A stretch of 37,008 bases of DNA from an uncultured Clostridia bacterium (GTDB taxonomy: Bacteria > Bacillota > Clostridia > TANB77 > CAG-508): positions 1 through 37,008 of the forward strand of contig CAKPKF010000014.1 of NCBI GenBank assembly GCA_934167175.1, given 5' to 3'. Each line of letters begins with the position of its first letter. The stretch's first letter is position 1. The notes below the pieces were generated by a model that was not told the DNA's origin, did not search any database, and worked only from the letters and a program-made list of their open reading frames with translations. The position numbers and the translations under genes are program-made. This document shows, in pieces, positions 22,150-30,700 of this stretch.

Positions 22150-22413
22150 ATGCAAAAATTAAAAAACATATTTGAAATCAAATATCCAGATTTGAAAGTT
22201 GAATTTCATTTACCAGAGGAGCAATTAGTTGAACTTGAACCAGAAGTGTTAGATTATTGCAGAAAAATTGATTTAAAAAAATTCAATACAGTAATAATTC
22301 ATCTAATGAAAGGTTCTGGAGAACCTAGCTTATACACAAATGGTGATCACAGATTACTATTTCTAACAGTTTATCCAAAACTGGAAGTACACACTAATGC
22401 TTCTAAGAAATAA
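22150..22413 (+). CDS. 87-residue protein of unknown function
   Basis: ATG 22150 follows aggagg by 7 bases; the longer frame upstream runs through the promoter and is not coding. The chain is soluble and mixed alpha/beta: LKVEFHLPEEQLVELEPEVL, DYCRKIDLKKFNTVIIHLMK, then a basic end (HTNASKK). I recognise no family. It has a strong promoter covered by an inverted repeat and its own terminator, so it is a separately regulated single gene. Confidence 0.75.
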   Translation: MQKLKNIFEIKYPDLKVEFHLPEEQLVELEPEVLDYCRKIDLKKFNTVIIHLMKGSGEPSLYTNGDHRLLFLTVYPKLEVHTNASKK

Positions 22414-22420
22414 TTTTTGC

Positions 22421-22456
22421 AACAGGTAGGCATTTTTTGCTTACCTGTTTTTCCTT
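22421..22456 (+). terminator. Terminator of the 87-residue gene
   Basis: An 11-bp stem (22421-22431 with 22439-22449, one G-T pair) has a T-rich loop and is followed by a T-rich stretch. Confidence 0.85.
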
Positions 22457-22525
22457 TGTTTTTTATATTATACTATTTTTTATATGACTCATTTCATAAT
22501 TAAGTTACATATTAATTCAATAACA

Positions 22526-22560
22526 AATATAATGGTGAATTAAAAACTCACCATTATATT
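22526..22560 (-). terminator. Terminator of ileS
   Basis: A perfect 13-bp stem (22526-22538 with 22548-22560) lies just past the ileS stop. It is followed by T-rich DNA on the plus strand and may work in both directions. Confidence 0.7.
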
Positions 22561-22568
22561 TTATTTTT

Positions 22569-25500
22569 CTAAACTACTTCTACATCTAATTCTACTTTTT
22601 CACCGTTTACAACAGTTTCAACAGAATCTTTTGATTTTTTGTATACTATTTCTACAGCTAAAGTTTCTTTCATTATTGTTTCTTTATTTGCTTCTACTAG
22701 TTTTTCTAGCATTTCGTTATTAGATACATAAATTCTTATATTATCTGTTACATTGAATCCTTTGTCTTTTCTCATGTTTTGAACTTTTGATAATATTTCT
22801 CTTACAAAACCTTCTTCTTTTAGCTCTTCTGTTATATTTGTATCTAATACAACTCCTAAATCACCTTCACCTGCAAAAGCAAATCCTTCTATTCCTTGCA
22901 TTGTTACTAGTAAATTATCTGAACTTAATTCAATTGTAACTCCATCTACAACTATTTCTTCTGATTCACCTTTTTGTACTTTTAATGCTAATTCTTTTTG
23001 ATCCTTTTCTGCTATTGCTTTTCTGATTCCTGGTATTAGTTTTCCATATTCTTTTCCTAAAACAGGTAGATTTGGCATTATTTCATAATTTACATATTTT
23101 GAGAAGTCTGCTCCTAATACTAATTTTTTAACATTTAATTCATCTCTTAAAATTTCATCATAGTATTTTGGTAAATTATCTACAGACACTAACATTTCTG
23201 ATAATGGTTGTCTATTTTTGATATTAGCTGTGTTTCTCGCACTTCTTCCTAGTTTTACTAGTTTGTATACTAAATCCATTTCTTTTTCTAATTTTAAATC
23301 TACTGCTTTTTCATTGAATTCTGGCCATTTACATAGATGAACACTTTCAACAGCATTTTTATCTAAAGATACTACCAAGTTTTGATATATTTCATCTGCC
23401 ATAAATGGTACGAATGGAGCCATTAATTTTGTTACTGCAACTAATACTTTGTGTAATGTTACATATGCACTTATTTTGTCATCTGTCAATTTATCTTGCC
23501 AGAATCTTGCTCTATTTCTTCTTACATACCAGTTAGACAATTCATCTGCAAAAGCGTCTAATTCAAGTGCTGAACCAGTTACATCATATGCATCTAATTT
23601 ATCTTCTACATTTTTTATTAATGTATTTAATTTTGATAATATCCATTTATCCATTACATTGTCTGATACATGATTTTTGTAATCCATTGGATTGAATTTA
23701 TCTATTTCTGCATATAGTACATAGAATGAATAAACATTCCAAATTGTACTTAAAAATCCTCTTTGTGTTTCTTGTACGTTTTCTAGCGATAATCTTGTTG
23801 GTAACCAAGGAGCACTACATGTATAGAAATGCCATCTTGTAGCATCTGCTCCAACTGTATCTAGTAATTCAAATGGATCTACACCATTACGTTTAGATTT
23901 AGACATTTTTCTTCCTTTTCCATCTAAAACGTGTCCTAATACTATACAATTCTCAAATGGTGTTTTATTAAATAATGCAGTTCCTACAGCCGTTAATGTA
24001 TAGAACCATCCTCTTGTTTGATCAACAGCTTCTGATATGAATTGTGCTGGGAATGTTTTTTCAAATACTTCTTTGTTTTCAAATGGATAATGGAATTGTG
24101 CAAATGGCATTGAACCAGAATCAAACCAACAGTCAATTACTTCTCTTTCTCTCTTCATCTTTTTACCACATTCTGGACATTTTAAATAAACATCATCTAT
24201 ATATGGTTTATGCAATTCGATATCTTCTGGTACATCTATTCCTTTTTCTTTTAATTCTGCAACACTTCCTACACATTCTTTGTGTCCGCATTCGCATTTC
24301 CAGATTGGTAGTGGAGTTCCCCAATATCTATCTCTTGAAATTCCCCAATCCACAACATTTTCTAAGAATTTTCCAAATCTTCCTGTTCTAATTGTGTCTG
24401 GATACCAATTTACTTTATTATTGTTATCTACAAGTTCATCTCTTAATGTTGACATTGCAACAAACCAACTCTCTTTTGGATAATATAGAAGTGGTGTATC
24501 GCATCTCCAACAATGTGGATAAGAGTGTAAATGTTTTTCTTTATGGAATAATTTATTTTCTTTACCCAACCATTTACATATTTCTTCATCACAATCTTTT
24601 ACAAATTTACCAGCCCATGGTGTTACTTCTTCAACAAATTTTCCTTCTTTATCTACTAGGTTTACAAAAGTGATTCCATTAGCTTTTGAAACTTTACTAT
24701 CTTCATCTCCATATGCTGGTGCTATATGAACAATTCCTGTTCCTTCATCTAGAGATACATAATCACCATGAATTACAACAAATGCTTTTCCATCTACATT
24801 TGCAAATGGCATTAATTGCTCATATTTTTTATCAAGTAATTCTTCACCTTTATATGTTTTTAATACTTTATATTCTACATCTTCTCCGAATACTTTTTTC
24901 ATTAATGGCTCTACTAATTTTTCAGCTAGTACGTATACTTCATCTCCAACTTTTACATCACAATAATCAAATGATTTATTTACACATAATGCTAAGTTTG
25001 AAGGTAAAGTCCATGGTGTTGTTGTCCAAGCTAATAAATATTTATCTTCATCTACTAATTTAAATTTAGCTGTACAAGTTAAATCCTTAACATCTTTATA
25101 ACCTTGTGCAACTTCATGTGATGATAATGCTGTTCCACATCTTGGACAGTATGGCATTACATGGTGGCCTTCATATAGTAATCCTTTTTTCCACATTTCT
25201 TTTAATGCCCACCATACTGATTCTATATAATTATTATCATATGTTACATATGGATTATCCATATCTACCCAAAATCCAACTTGGTTAGTCATTTTCTCCC
25301 AATAAGTTACGTATGTGAATACACTTTGTTTACATTCTTTTATAAATTTTTCTACTCCATAATCTTCTATTTGAGATTTTCCTGATATTCCAAGTTTTTT
25401 CTCTATTTCTAGTTCTACTGGTAGTCCATGTGTGTCCCATCCAGCTTTTCTTAATACTTTATAACCTTTCATAACTTTATAACGAGGAATTATATCCTTC

Positions 25501-25691
25501 ATTACTCTTGTTAAGATATGCCCTACGTGTGGCATCCCATTTGCTGTTGGTGGTCCATCATAAAATGTAAAATATTCTCCATCTTGATTTAGATTTAAAT
25601 TCTTATCAATTATTCCTTTTTTCTTCCATAGTTCTTCTACTTCATGTTCCATTCCCACGAAACCATTAGGTAATTCTACTTTTTTGTACAT
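22569..25691 (-). CDS. ileS: Isoleucyl-tRNA synthetase, long clostridial (IleRS2-like) type
   Basis: The enzyme joins isoleucine to tRNA-Ile. The protein has 1040 residues. The class I signature is PHVGH (54-58) and KMSKSKRNG (near 600). The editing domain lies between them, with TTPWTLPSNLAL and GTGIVHIAPAYGDED. Cys pairs PYCPRCG, CECGHKEC and CPECGKK suggest bound zinc. Length and N-terminal pattern (YFTFYDGPPTANG, VLRKAGWDTHGLPVE) fit the IleRS2-like/eukaryote-like branch, whose members are often less sensitive to mupirocin; that is family knowledge, not shown here. ATG 25691 follows aaaggag. Expression is set by the T-box leader upstream. Confidence 0.98.
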   Translation of the reverse strand: MYKKVELPNGFVGMEHEVEELWKKKGIIDKNLNLNQDGEYFTFYDGPPTANGMPHVGHILTRVMKDIIPRYKVMKGYKVLRKAGWDTHGLPVELEIEKKLGISGKSQIEDYGVEKFIKECKQSVFTYVTYWEKMTNQVGFWVDMDNPYVTYDNNYIESVWWALKEMWKKGLLYEGHHVMPYCPRCGTALSSHEVAQGYKDVKDLTCTAKFKLVDEDKYLLAWTTTPWTLPSNLALCVNKSFDYCDVKVGDEVYVLAEKLVEPLMKKVFGEDVEYKVLKTYKGEELLDKKYEQLMPFANVDGKAFVVIHGDYVSLDEGTGIVHIAPAYGDEDSKVSKANGITFVNLVDKEGKFVEEVTPWAGKFVKDCDEEICKWLGKENKLFHKEKHLHSYPHCWRCDTPLLYYPKESWFVAMSTLRDELVDNNNKVNWYPDTIRTGRFGKFLENVVDWGISRDRYWGTPLPIWKCECGHKECVGSVAELKEKGIDVPEDIELHKPYIDDVYLKCPECGKKMKREREVIDCWFDSGSMPFAQFHYPFENKEVFEKTFPAQFISEAVDQTRGWFYTLTAVGTALFNKTPFENCIVLGHVLDGKGRKMSKSKRNGVDPFELLDTVGADATRWHFYTCSAPWLPTRLSLENVQETQRGFLSTIWNVYSFYVLYAEIDKFNPMDYKNHVSDNVMDKWILSKLNTLIKNVEDKLDAYDVTGSALELDAFADELSNWYVRRNRARFWQDKLTDDKISAYVTLHKVLVAVTKLMAPFVPFMADEIYQNLVVSLDKNAVESVHLCKWPEFNEKAVDLKLEKEMDLVYKLVKLGRSARNTANIKNRQPLSEMLVSVDNLPKYYDEILRDELNVKKLVLGADFSKYVNYEIMPNLPVLGKEYGKLIPGIRKAIAEKDQKELALKVQKGESEEIVVDGVTIELSSDNLLVTMQGIEGFAFAGEGDLGVVLDTNITEELKEEGFVREILSKVQNMRKDKGFNVTDNIRIYVSNNEMLEKLVEANKETIMKETLAVEIVYKKSKDSVETVVNGEKVELDVEVV

Positions 25692-25735
25692 AAAAAATTT
25701 CTCCTTTCAAAATTTAATGTATATGTATAATAAAA

Positions 25736-26000
25736 AATCATACAATAAAAGCCCTATTCATCCATTATATAGGACGAAAGGGCTTAGTTTCCGCGGTACC
25801 ACCTATTTTAGAATCTTTTTAGATTCTCACTCTTCTTATCTTTAACGCAGATTTACGGCTTACCCTACTATATATTTCGAATAAGCAACTAACTAAGGTG
25901 ATAACAGATAAATTATTTTTCTGCTAGAATTTCAGCATACATCTAGCTCTCTGAAAGATTTTACGATACCTGTGTTATCCTTGTTATTGTCTTTTTATTT
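25736..26000 (-). ncRNA. T-box leader of ileS
   Basis: T-box RNAs bind uncharged tRNA and then let transcription continue. Stem I closes with GATAACA/TGTTATC (about 25980 and 25905). The T-box sequence GGTGGTACCGCGG is at 25803-25791. The terminator hairpin follows at 25785-25747: outer AAGCCCT/AGGGCTT, inner TCGTCC/GGATGA, then TTTTAT. The 3' side of stem I (near 25912-25920) contains an ATT triplet that could be the isoleucine specifier. The gene downstream makes isoleucine the expected amino acid. Confidence 0.92.
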
Positions 26001-26006
26001 TGTAAT

Positions 26007-26035
26007 ATATTATCATCTTTTTATTCAAAATTCAA
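26007..26035 (-). promoter_or_regulatory. Promoter of the T-box/ileS transcript
   Basis: On the minus strand TTGAAT (26035-26030), 17 bases and TAATAT (26012-26007) place the start just upstream of stem I. Confidence 0.65.
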
Positions 26036-26135
26036 GTCCTATTGTAAAAATTTTCAAAAAAGAATTTTTAAGTGATTTATTTGAAACCTTACAAACTCTG
26101 TTTTTACACTTTCAATGATTTTTTAATCTAAATTA

Positions 26136-26167
26136 CAATAAGTATTCGTATTAACGAATACTTATTG
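26136..26167 (-). terminator. Hairpin after the first cysteine-rich gene, copy 1
   Basis: A perfect 14-bp stem with a 4-base loop (26136-26149 with 26154-26167). The surrounding 48 or so bases recur with one difference at 26818-26865. It lies past the stop of the gene at 26198 and is its likely terminator. The stretch 26036-26128 shows nothing else. Confidence 0.65.
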
Positions 26168-26197
26168 CTTCATTATTTCCTATTTTCATTTTCGTTT

Positions 26198-26698
26198 CTA
26201 TTTGTCTTTTATGTTCTCAAACTTTTCGCATTCAACAACTGCATAACTATCAACGTAAGTATTTACAGTCTCTATTCCCATATTTATAAAATTCATAGTT
26301 TCTATTTTGTTGCAACTTTCTACTGCATCTTGCCAAATATTGCCCTCACTTCTATTTAGTTCTGCTGAACCTTTTGCCACTTTTTCACATTTTAGTACTG
26401 AAAGATTTTTACAATTTCTGCATAAGTGATTTCCAAATTTGCCTGTAGTAATATGATTTTTTTCAATTATTGAATAAAATAATTTTCCATCAAATTTCAT
26501 TACACATAGGCTTTCTTTGTTTAATCTTTTTTCTAATAATTCTTCTTCTGTTGTTTCTTTAAATACATAAGTTGTTTCGCATTTAGCTGTTTCATTTTGC
26601 ATTACTATAAATTTTATATATGGTACTTTTGTTGTAACATCACTTCCTATAAAGCAATTGTTTTTTTGGTTGTGTCTTACTTTAATTTCTTCACTCAT
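26198..26698 (-). CDS. Cysteine-rich protein of unknown family, paralogue 1
   Basis: The protein has 166 residues and starts at ATG 26698 behind ggag. It is a clear paralogue of the next gene upstream. Shared parts are TGKFGNHLCRNCKNLSVLKC (three or four conserved Cys), KVAKGSAELNRSEGNIW, and IETMNFINMGIETVN near the end. A Cys/His cluster of this kind could bind zinc. The N-terminal half is beta-rich and less conserved. No signal peptide or membrane helix is seen. I recognise no family. It has its own promoter and hairpin, both copies of those of its neighbour. Confidence 0.75.
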   Translation of the reverse strand: MSEEIKVRHNQKNNCFIGSDVTTKVPYIKFIVMQNETAKCETTYVFKETTEEELLEKRLNKESLCVMKFDGKLFYSIIEKNHITTGKFGNHLCRNCKNLSVLKCEKVAKGSAELNRSEGNIWQDAVESCNKIETMNFINMGIETVNTYVDSYAVVECEKFENIKDK

Positions 26699-26753
26699 TT
26701 TCTTTTTCTCCTATTTTCGTTTTCTTTTTTTACAACATTTTACCCTATTTTCT

Positions 26754-26782
26754 ATTATAACACTTTATGTAAATTAATTCAA
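26754..26782 (-). promoter_or_regulatory. Promoter of paralogue 1
   Basis: TTGAAT (26782-26777), 17 bases and TATAAT (26759-26754) on the minus strand. The whole leader closely matches that of paralogue 2. Confidence 0.8.
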
Positions 26783-26824
26783 GTGTTTTTGTTATCTCAT
26801 ACATTATGCCTTCTGCATAAATTA

Positions 26825-26856
26825 CAATAAGTATTCGTATTAACGAATACTTATTG
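26825..26856 (-). terminator. Hairpin after the second cysteine-rich gene, copy 2
   Basis: This is the same perfect 14-bp stem and loop as at 26136-26167. It follows the stop of the gene at 26876 on the minus strand and precedes the promoter of paralogue 1. Confidence 0.65.
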
Positions 26857-26875
26857 CTCCATTATTTTTTTCATT

Positions 26876-27364
26876 CTATTTGTTTTTCTTTTCGTAATTC
26901 TTACATCTAAGGATTGCATATCCATTTTGTTGTAAGTTAACTGTTTCAATACCTGTTTCTATAAATGAGAATCGTTCTATTCGGTTTGATTCTTTAACAG
27001 AATCTTCCCATAGCCAACCGAATCTTCTATTAGATGTAGCTGAAAAACATGCAACTTTTATGCATTTTCTAGGTGAGCATTTTGCACAACTTGAACATAA
27101 ATGTCCTCTAAATTTTCCAATTGTCATAGTATCATAGCCAACATTAGAAACCAAAATTCTGTTATTTATTTTCACTATGCATATTCTTTCTTTTTTAAAT
27201 CTTTTGTCTAATACTTCTTGTTTTGATACTTCTTGCAATGTATATTTTTTTGTTTCTAATATGTTATGATTTTCTGTCTTTTCGCAAACTAATTCCAATT
27301 CGCCTGTTTCTTTTTTTTCGACTCTACATTTGTGAACTATTCTGTATGCTGTTTGTTTTTTCAT
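26876..27364 (-). CDS. Cysteine-rich protein of unknown family, paralogue 2
   Basis: The protein has 162 residues and starts at ATG 27364 behind aggag. It shares with paralogue 1 the core TIGKFRGHLCSSCAKCSPRK, then CIKVACFSATSNRRFGWLWE, and ends with FIETGIETVN. The N-terminal part is charged (HKCRVEKKETGELELVCEKT). Conserved Cys and His point to metal binding. Function unknown. Promoter, leader and terminal hairpin are duplicated with the gene, so the pair arose by tandem duplication of a unit of about 690 bases, followed by divergence of the protein. Confidence 0.75.
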   Translation of the reverse strand: MKKQTAYRIVHKCRVEKKETGELELVCEKTENHNILETKKYTLQEVSKQEVLDKRFKKERICIVKINNRILVSNVGYDTMTIGKFRGHLCSSCAKCSPRKCIKVACFSATSNRRFGWLWEDSVKESNRIERFSFIETGIETVNLQQNGYAILRCKNYEKKNK

Positions 27365-27421
27365 TTTCTCTTTTCTCCTGTTTTTGTTTTCTTTTTTTTA
27401 CAACATTTTACCCTATTTTCT

Positions 27422-27450
27422 ATTATAGCATTTTATGTAAATTTTTTCAA
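27422..27450 (-). promoter_or_regulatory. Promoter of paralogue 2
   Basis: TTGAAA (27450-27445), 17 bases and TATAAT (27427-27422) on the minus strand. A small hairpin, AAAAACAG/CTGTTTTT (27495-27519), lies between this promoter and the dehydrogenase gene. Confidence 0.8.
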
Positions 27451-27593
27451 GATAAGCTATCTTTTGGTGATATTTCAACATAAAATTTAACTTTAAAAAC
27501 AGTATATTTATCTGTTTTTTTCGCAAATTACTTTATATTTTTCCAATTTTGATATATAATATTATAGTTGTATTTTTAAAGGAGGCGTATTTT

Positions 27594-28502
27594 ATGAATA
27601 AAGTAGTTATTGTAGGTTGTGGAAATGTTGGTACAAGCTATGCATTTTCTTTAATCAATCAAAATGCTTATGTTAATGAAATCGTTTTGGTTGATATTAT
27701 AGATACAAAAGTAGAAGGTGAAGTTTTAGATTTAACAAATGCTTTACCATACACGAACCCAAACATGAAAATTAAAGCAGGAACATATGATGACTGTAAA
27801 GATGCAGATATTGTTTGTATTACTGCTGGAGTACCTCATAGACCTGGTATGACTTCTAGATTAGAAGATTTAGATAAAGGATGTGCTATACTAAAATCCA
27901 TAGTAAAACCTATAGCACAATCTGGATTTAGCGGAATTTATCTTATTGCAAGTAACCCTTTAGATGTAATGTCTTACCTTGCCTTTAAAGAATCTGGCAT
28001 TTCTCCAGAAAGAGTAATTGGTTCTGGAACTTGTTTAGACACTGCTAGGCTAAGATGTGTTTTATCTGAAAAATTAAATGTGTCACCAAAAAGTGTGAAT
28101 GCATATGTTATGGGTGAGCATGGAAACAGCCAGTTTGTCGCATGGAATTCTGCAAAAATCGGTGGAAGAAATGTTGTAGATTACATCAATGAAAGCGATA
28201 GAAATTCTATTGAAAATTACGTTAAATATCTTGGACTTGAAATTGGTGAAAAGAAAGGATACACATGTTATGGTATTGGAATGACTCTTGCTAGAATAAC
28301 TAAAGCTATTTTAGGAGATGAAAATGCTATTTTATCTGTATCTTCATATAACAAAGAACATGATATATTTATTGGTAGCCCTTCTATTGTAAATAGAAAT
28401 GGTATTGCAAAATCAAACTTAATTGATTTATCTTCTGAAGAACAAGAAAAATTTAATAATTCAGTATCAATTATTAAAGAAGCAATTTCTAAAATTTCAT
28501 AA
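27594..28502 (+). CDS. Lactate/malate dehydrogenase family protein with unusual specificity loop
   Basis: Such enzymes interconvert a 2-oxoacid and an L-2-hydroxyacid with NAD(H). The protein has 302 residues; ATG 27594 lies after aaaggaggc, and the longer frame is not needed. The Rossmann motif is VGCGNVGTSYAF and the acidic VLVDI favours NAD. Catalytic residues are seen in SNPLDV (Asp region), LDTARLR (Arg) and MGEHGNSQF (His). The substrate loop reads AGVPHRPGMTSRLEDL. The residue that is Gln in lactate and Arg in malate dehydrogenases appears to be His, and one residue is inserted before the loop Arg. The substrate is therefore uncertain. Confidence 0.88.
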   Translation: MNKVVIVGCGNVGTSYAFSLINQNAYVNEIVLVDIIDTKVEGEVLDLTNALPYTNPNMKIKAGTYDDCKDADIVCITAGVPHRPGMTSRLEDLDKGCAILKSIVKPIAQSGFSGIYLIASNPLDVMSYLAFKESGISPERVIGSGTCLDTARLRCVLSEKLNVSPKSVNAYVMGEHGNSQFVAWNSAKIGGRNVVDYINESDRNSIENYVKYLGLEIGEKKGYTCYGIGMTLARITKAILGDENAILSVSSYNKEHDIFIGSPSIVNRNGIAKSNLIDLSSEEQEKFNNSVSIIKEAISKIS

Positions 28503-28503
28503 C

Positions 28504-28533
28504 AAAAAAAGGACTTTTTACAGTCCCTTTTTT
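28504..28533. terminator. Bidirectional terminator between convergent genes
   Basis: GGACT/AGTCC (28511-28515 with 28522-28526) is flanked by a run of A on one side and of T on the other, so it can end both the dehydrogenase and the aminotransferase transcripts. Confidence 0.8.
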
Positions 28534-28538
28534 ATTTT

Positions 28539-29867
28539 CTACCAACCTTGCATATGTTCAAATACTTCGTCTCCAATTCTTCCATTTGCATAGTCATCCA
28601 TTACTTTATCCATAATATCTACAGCTTTATCTATTTGCTCTTTAGTTATTACTAGAGGTGGTTGAACTCTTAATGAATTTTGTCCAACAAAAATCATTAA
28701 TAAACCATTTTCTATACATTTGTAGCTAATTTTTGCTGCAGCATCATAATTTTTCTCCATAGTTTTTCTATCTTTAACTAAATCAACTCCTATTGATAAT
28801 CCGATTCCACGAACTTCTCCTATAAAGTTATATTTATCCATTAATTTAGCAAGTTTTCCTTTTAAATATTCACCTTTTTCTACAACAGCTTCATTCATGT
28901 TTTCACGTTCAAATATTTCTATTGATTTTAATGCTGCTGTACAAACTGCTGAATTTCCAGACATAGTAAATAAGTGTGCTGGTGAATCTAATGAATCCAT
29001 TATTTCTTTCTTTCCTATTACAACACCTAATGGAAGTCCTCCACCAACTGATTTTCCTAATACTGTTAAGTCTGGCTCTACATCAAAGTTTTCTATTGAG
29101 AACCATTTTCCAGTTCTACACATTCCTTGTTGAATATCATCTACAACAAATAATATTCCATGTTCTTTACAAAGTTTATGTAATTCTTGTACAAAACGTT
29201 TAGGTGGAACTACTAATCCCATATCTCCAGCTATTGGTTCAAAGAATACAGCTGCAACTTCTTCAGCTGGTAAATAATGTTCAAATGCATAACGTATTTC
29301 TTCAATACATTCCATTCCATCATATTCTTTACCTTCTTCTTTTCTTCCTCTTAGACTATCTGGATATTTAAAGTGATATACTTCTGGTAGTAGAGGTCCC
29401 ATTTTTCTACGCATATTTAAACTTAATGCAGAAATAGACATGGCTCCATATGTACTTCCGTGATAAGCTTCTGTAAATGATATTATTTTGCTTCTTCCTG
29501 TATAAGCACGAGCAACTTTTATTGCACAATCAATTGATTCAGAACCTGTTGTACTATATGCAACTTGCATATCTTTTTTTCCTGTTAATTCTATTAGTTT
29601 TTCTGCTAATATTACAGGTTCTCTCATTTGAAAATATGCTGATGCATATTGTGTAATATTTTTCATTTGGTTGTATACTGCTTCTGCAATCTCCTCATTT
29701 CCATGTCCAGCATTTGCTGAAGAAGCACTAGCTAAGAAATCTATATATTCTTTTCCATCATAGTCATATAATAAAGCTCCTTTTCCTCTTTCAAATGCTA
29801 TTGGATAATAGGGTATTCTTTGGTATTTTGCAACTACTCCCATTTCGTCATAATTATTAATAGCCAT
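28539..29867 (-). CDS. Class III PLP-dependent aminotransferase
   Basis: The protein has 442 residues; ATG 29867 (MAINNYDEM) lies 8 bases after ggag. Class III enzymes move an amino group, often from an omega position (GABA, ornithine, diaminobutyrate), to an oxoacid. Seen are the PLP phosphate region STTGSESIDCA, EAYHGSTYGAMS, the cofactor Asp and neighbour Gln in DDIQQGMCRTG, and the Schiff-base Lys in VLGKSVGGGLPLG. Length is normal. The substrate cannot be told from these motifs. It faces the dehydrogenase gene; a shared amino-acid pathway is possible but not shown. Confidence 0.9.
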   Translation of the reverse strand: MAINNYDEMGVVAKYQRIPYYPIAFERGKGALLYDYDGKEYIDFLASASSANAGHGNEEIAEAVYNQMKNITQYASAYFQMREPVILAEKLIELTGKKDMQVAYSTTGSESIDCAIKVARAYTGRSKIISFTEAYHGSTYGAMSISALSLNMRRKMGPLLPEVYHFKYPDSLRGRKEEGKEYDGMECIEEIRYAFEHYLPAEEVAAVFFEPIAGDMGLVVPPKRFVQELHKLCKEHGILFVVDDIQQGMCRTGKWFSIENFDVEPDLTVLGKSVGGGLPLGVVIGKKEIMDSLDSPAHLFTMSGNSAVCTAALKSIEIFERENMNEAVVEKGEYLKGKLAKLMDKYNFIGEVRGIGLSIGVDLVKDRKTMEKNYDAAAKISYKCIENGLLMIFVGQNSLRVQPPLVITKEQIDKAVDIMDKVMDDYANGRIGDEVFEHMQGW

Positions 29868-29996
29868 TCTATCAACTCCATTCTTAATATTTAATATACT
29901 ATACACTATACAACATTTATTTAAATAAATCAAGCAAACAAATTCAAAAGTTCTTCGATAAATATATTGTTTTTTCTTAAAATAAACTTTTTTGAA

Positions 29997-30028
29997 AGAT
30001 GTAAGTAATTTTCATATTACTTACATCT
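29997..30028 (-). terminator. Hairpin after the YbaK gene
   Basis: A perfect 13-bp stem (29997-30009 with 30016-30028) with a 6-base loop lies 26 bases past the stop. The T tract is weak on the minus strand and somewhat better on the plus strand. Confidence 0.65.
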
Positions 30029-30054
30029 CTCTTTTCCTATTGAATATTCCAATT

Positions 30055-30537
30055 CTATTCAGTTTCTTGCCAACCTTTGCAAACGTCTACCCATTCTATA
30101 CTATTTGAATATTTATATAATTCATCTAAATTTAGCTCTATTAAGCTGTTACTACTTCCACATGCTGGAAAAATAGTTTCAAATCTTTTTAATGAAATAT
30201 CTGTATATACACTTACTCCATCTTTAATACCAAATGGACATATTCCCCCTACTTCATGACCTATAAGTTCTACTGCTTCATCAGGTGTTAACATTTTAGC
30301 TTTTACATTGAATTTTGATTTATATTTTGCATTATCTACCTTTGCATCTCCTGCTGCAACTACTAATATACAGTTTCCTTCTTTATCTTTAAATGATAAG
30401 GATTTAGCAATTCTACCTGGTCTGCAATTTAACGCTTTTGCAGCTAAGTCTACTGTTGCACTAGATTCTTCTAATACTCTTACTCTATCCTCCATATTAT
30501 ATTTTTTAAAATACTCTTTTGCTCTTTCTAATGACAT
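30055..30537 (-). CDS. YbaK/EbsC-family aminoacyl-tRNA deacylase
   Basis: These enzymes remove wrong amino acids from tRNA (for example Cys from tRNA-Pro). The protein has 160 residues; ATG 30537 (MSLERAKEY) lies behind aggaaggag, and the upstream in-frame part has no site. The typical signs are the conserved Lys in GRIAKSLSF, VVAAGDAKVDNAK, TPDEAVELIGHEVGGICPFG, and FPACGSSNSLIELNLDEL. Length is normal for a free-standing protein. The tRNA substrate is unknown. A 13-bp inverted repeat lies in its leader. Confidence 0.9.
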   Translation of the reverse strand: MSLERAKEYFKKYNMEDRVRVLEESSATVDLAAKALNCRPGRIAKSLSFKDKEGNCILVVAAGDAKVDNAKYKSKFNVKAKMLTPDEAVELIGHEVGGICPFGIKDGVSVYTDISLKRFETIFPACGSSNSLIELNLDELYKYSNSIEWVDVCKGWQETE

Positions 30538-30566
30538 ATTTTTTCTCCTTCCTATTTTGTTCTCGA

Positions 30567-30605
30567 CCAATTTGAATTTTCCCATAAAGAAGAAATTCAA
30601 ATTGG
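30567..30605 (-). promoter_or_regulatory. 13-bp-arm inverted repeat in the YbaK leader
   Basis: CCAATTTGAATTT (30567-30579) and its exact complement (30593-30605) surround 13 bases, 30 bases before the start codon. It may be an operator or an RNA hairpin. Confidence 0.4.
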
Positions 30606-30637
30606 CTAACGATTGTTTTTGCTATACAATGAAAATG

Positions 30638-30669
30638 AATTTACTCATACAAATATGTATGAGTAAATT
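30638..30669 (-). terminator. Hairpin after the PIN-domain gene
   Basis: A perfect 13-bp stem (30638-30650 with 30657-30669) with loop AAATAT lies 32 bases past the stop, followed on the minus strand by a short T-rich stretch. Confidence 0.65.
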
Positions 30670-30700
30670 GGAAATTTTGTTTCAGCACACCCAATTTAAA

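Noticed and set aside
24044..25288. Several open frames of 60-125 codons on the plus strand within ileS
   Set aside because: They are antisense to a fully conserved gene, rich in Leu/His/Tyr runs caused by codon bias, and lack ribosome binding sites.
26136..26856. Two identical palindromes as a CRISPR array or insertion-sequence ends
   Set aside because: There are only two copies, spaced by a whole gene, each after a paralogue stop; they fit duplicated terminators.
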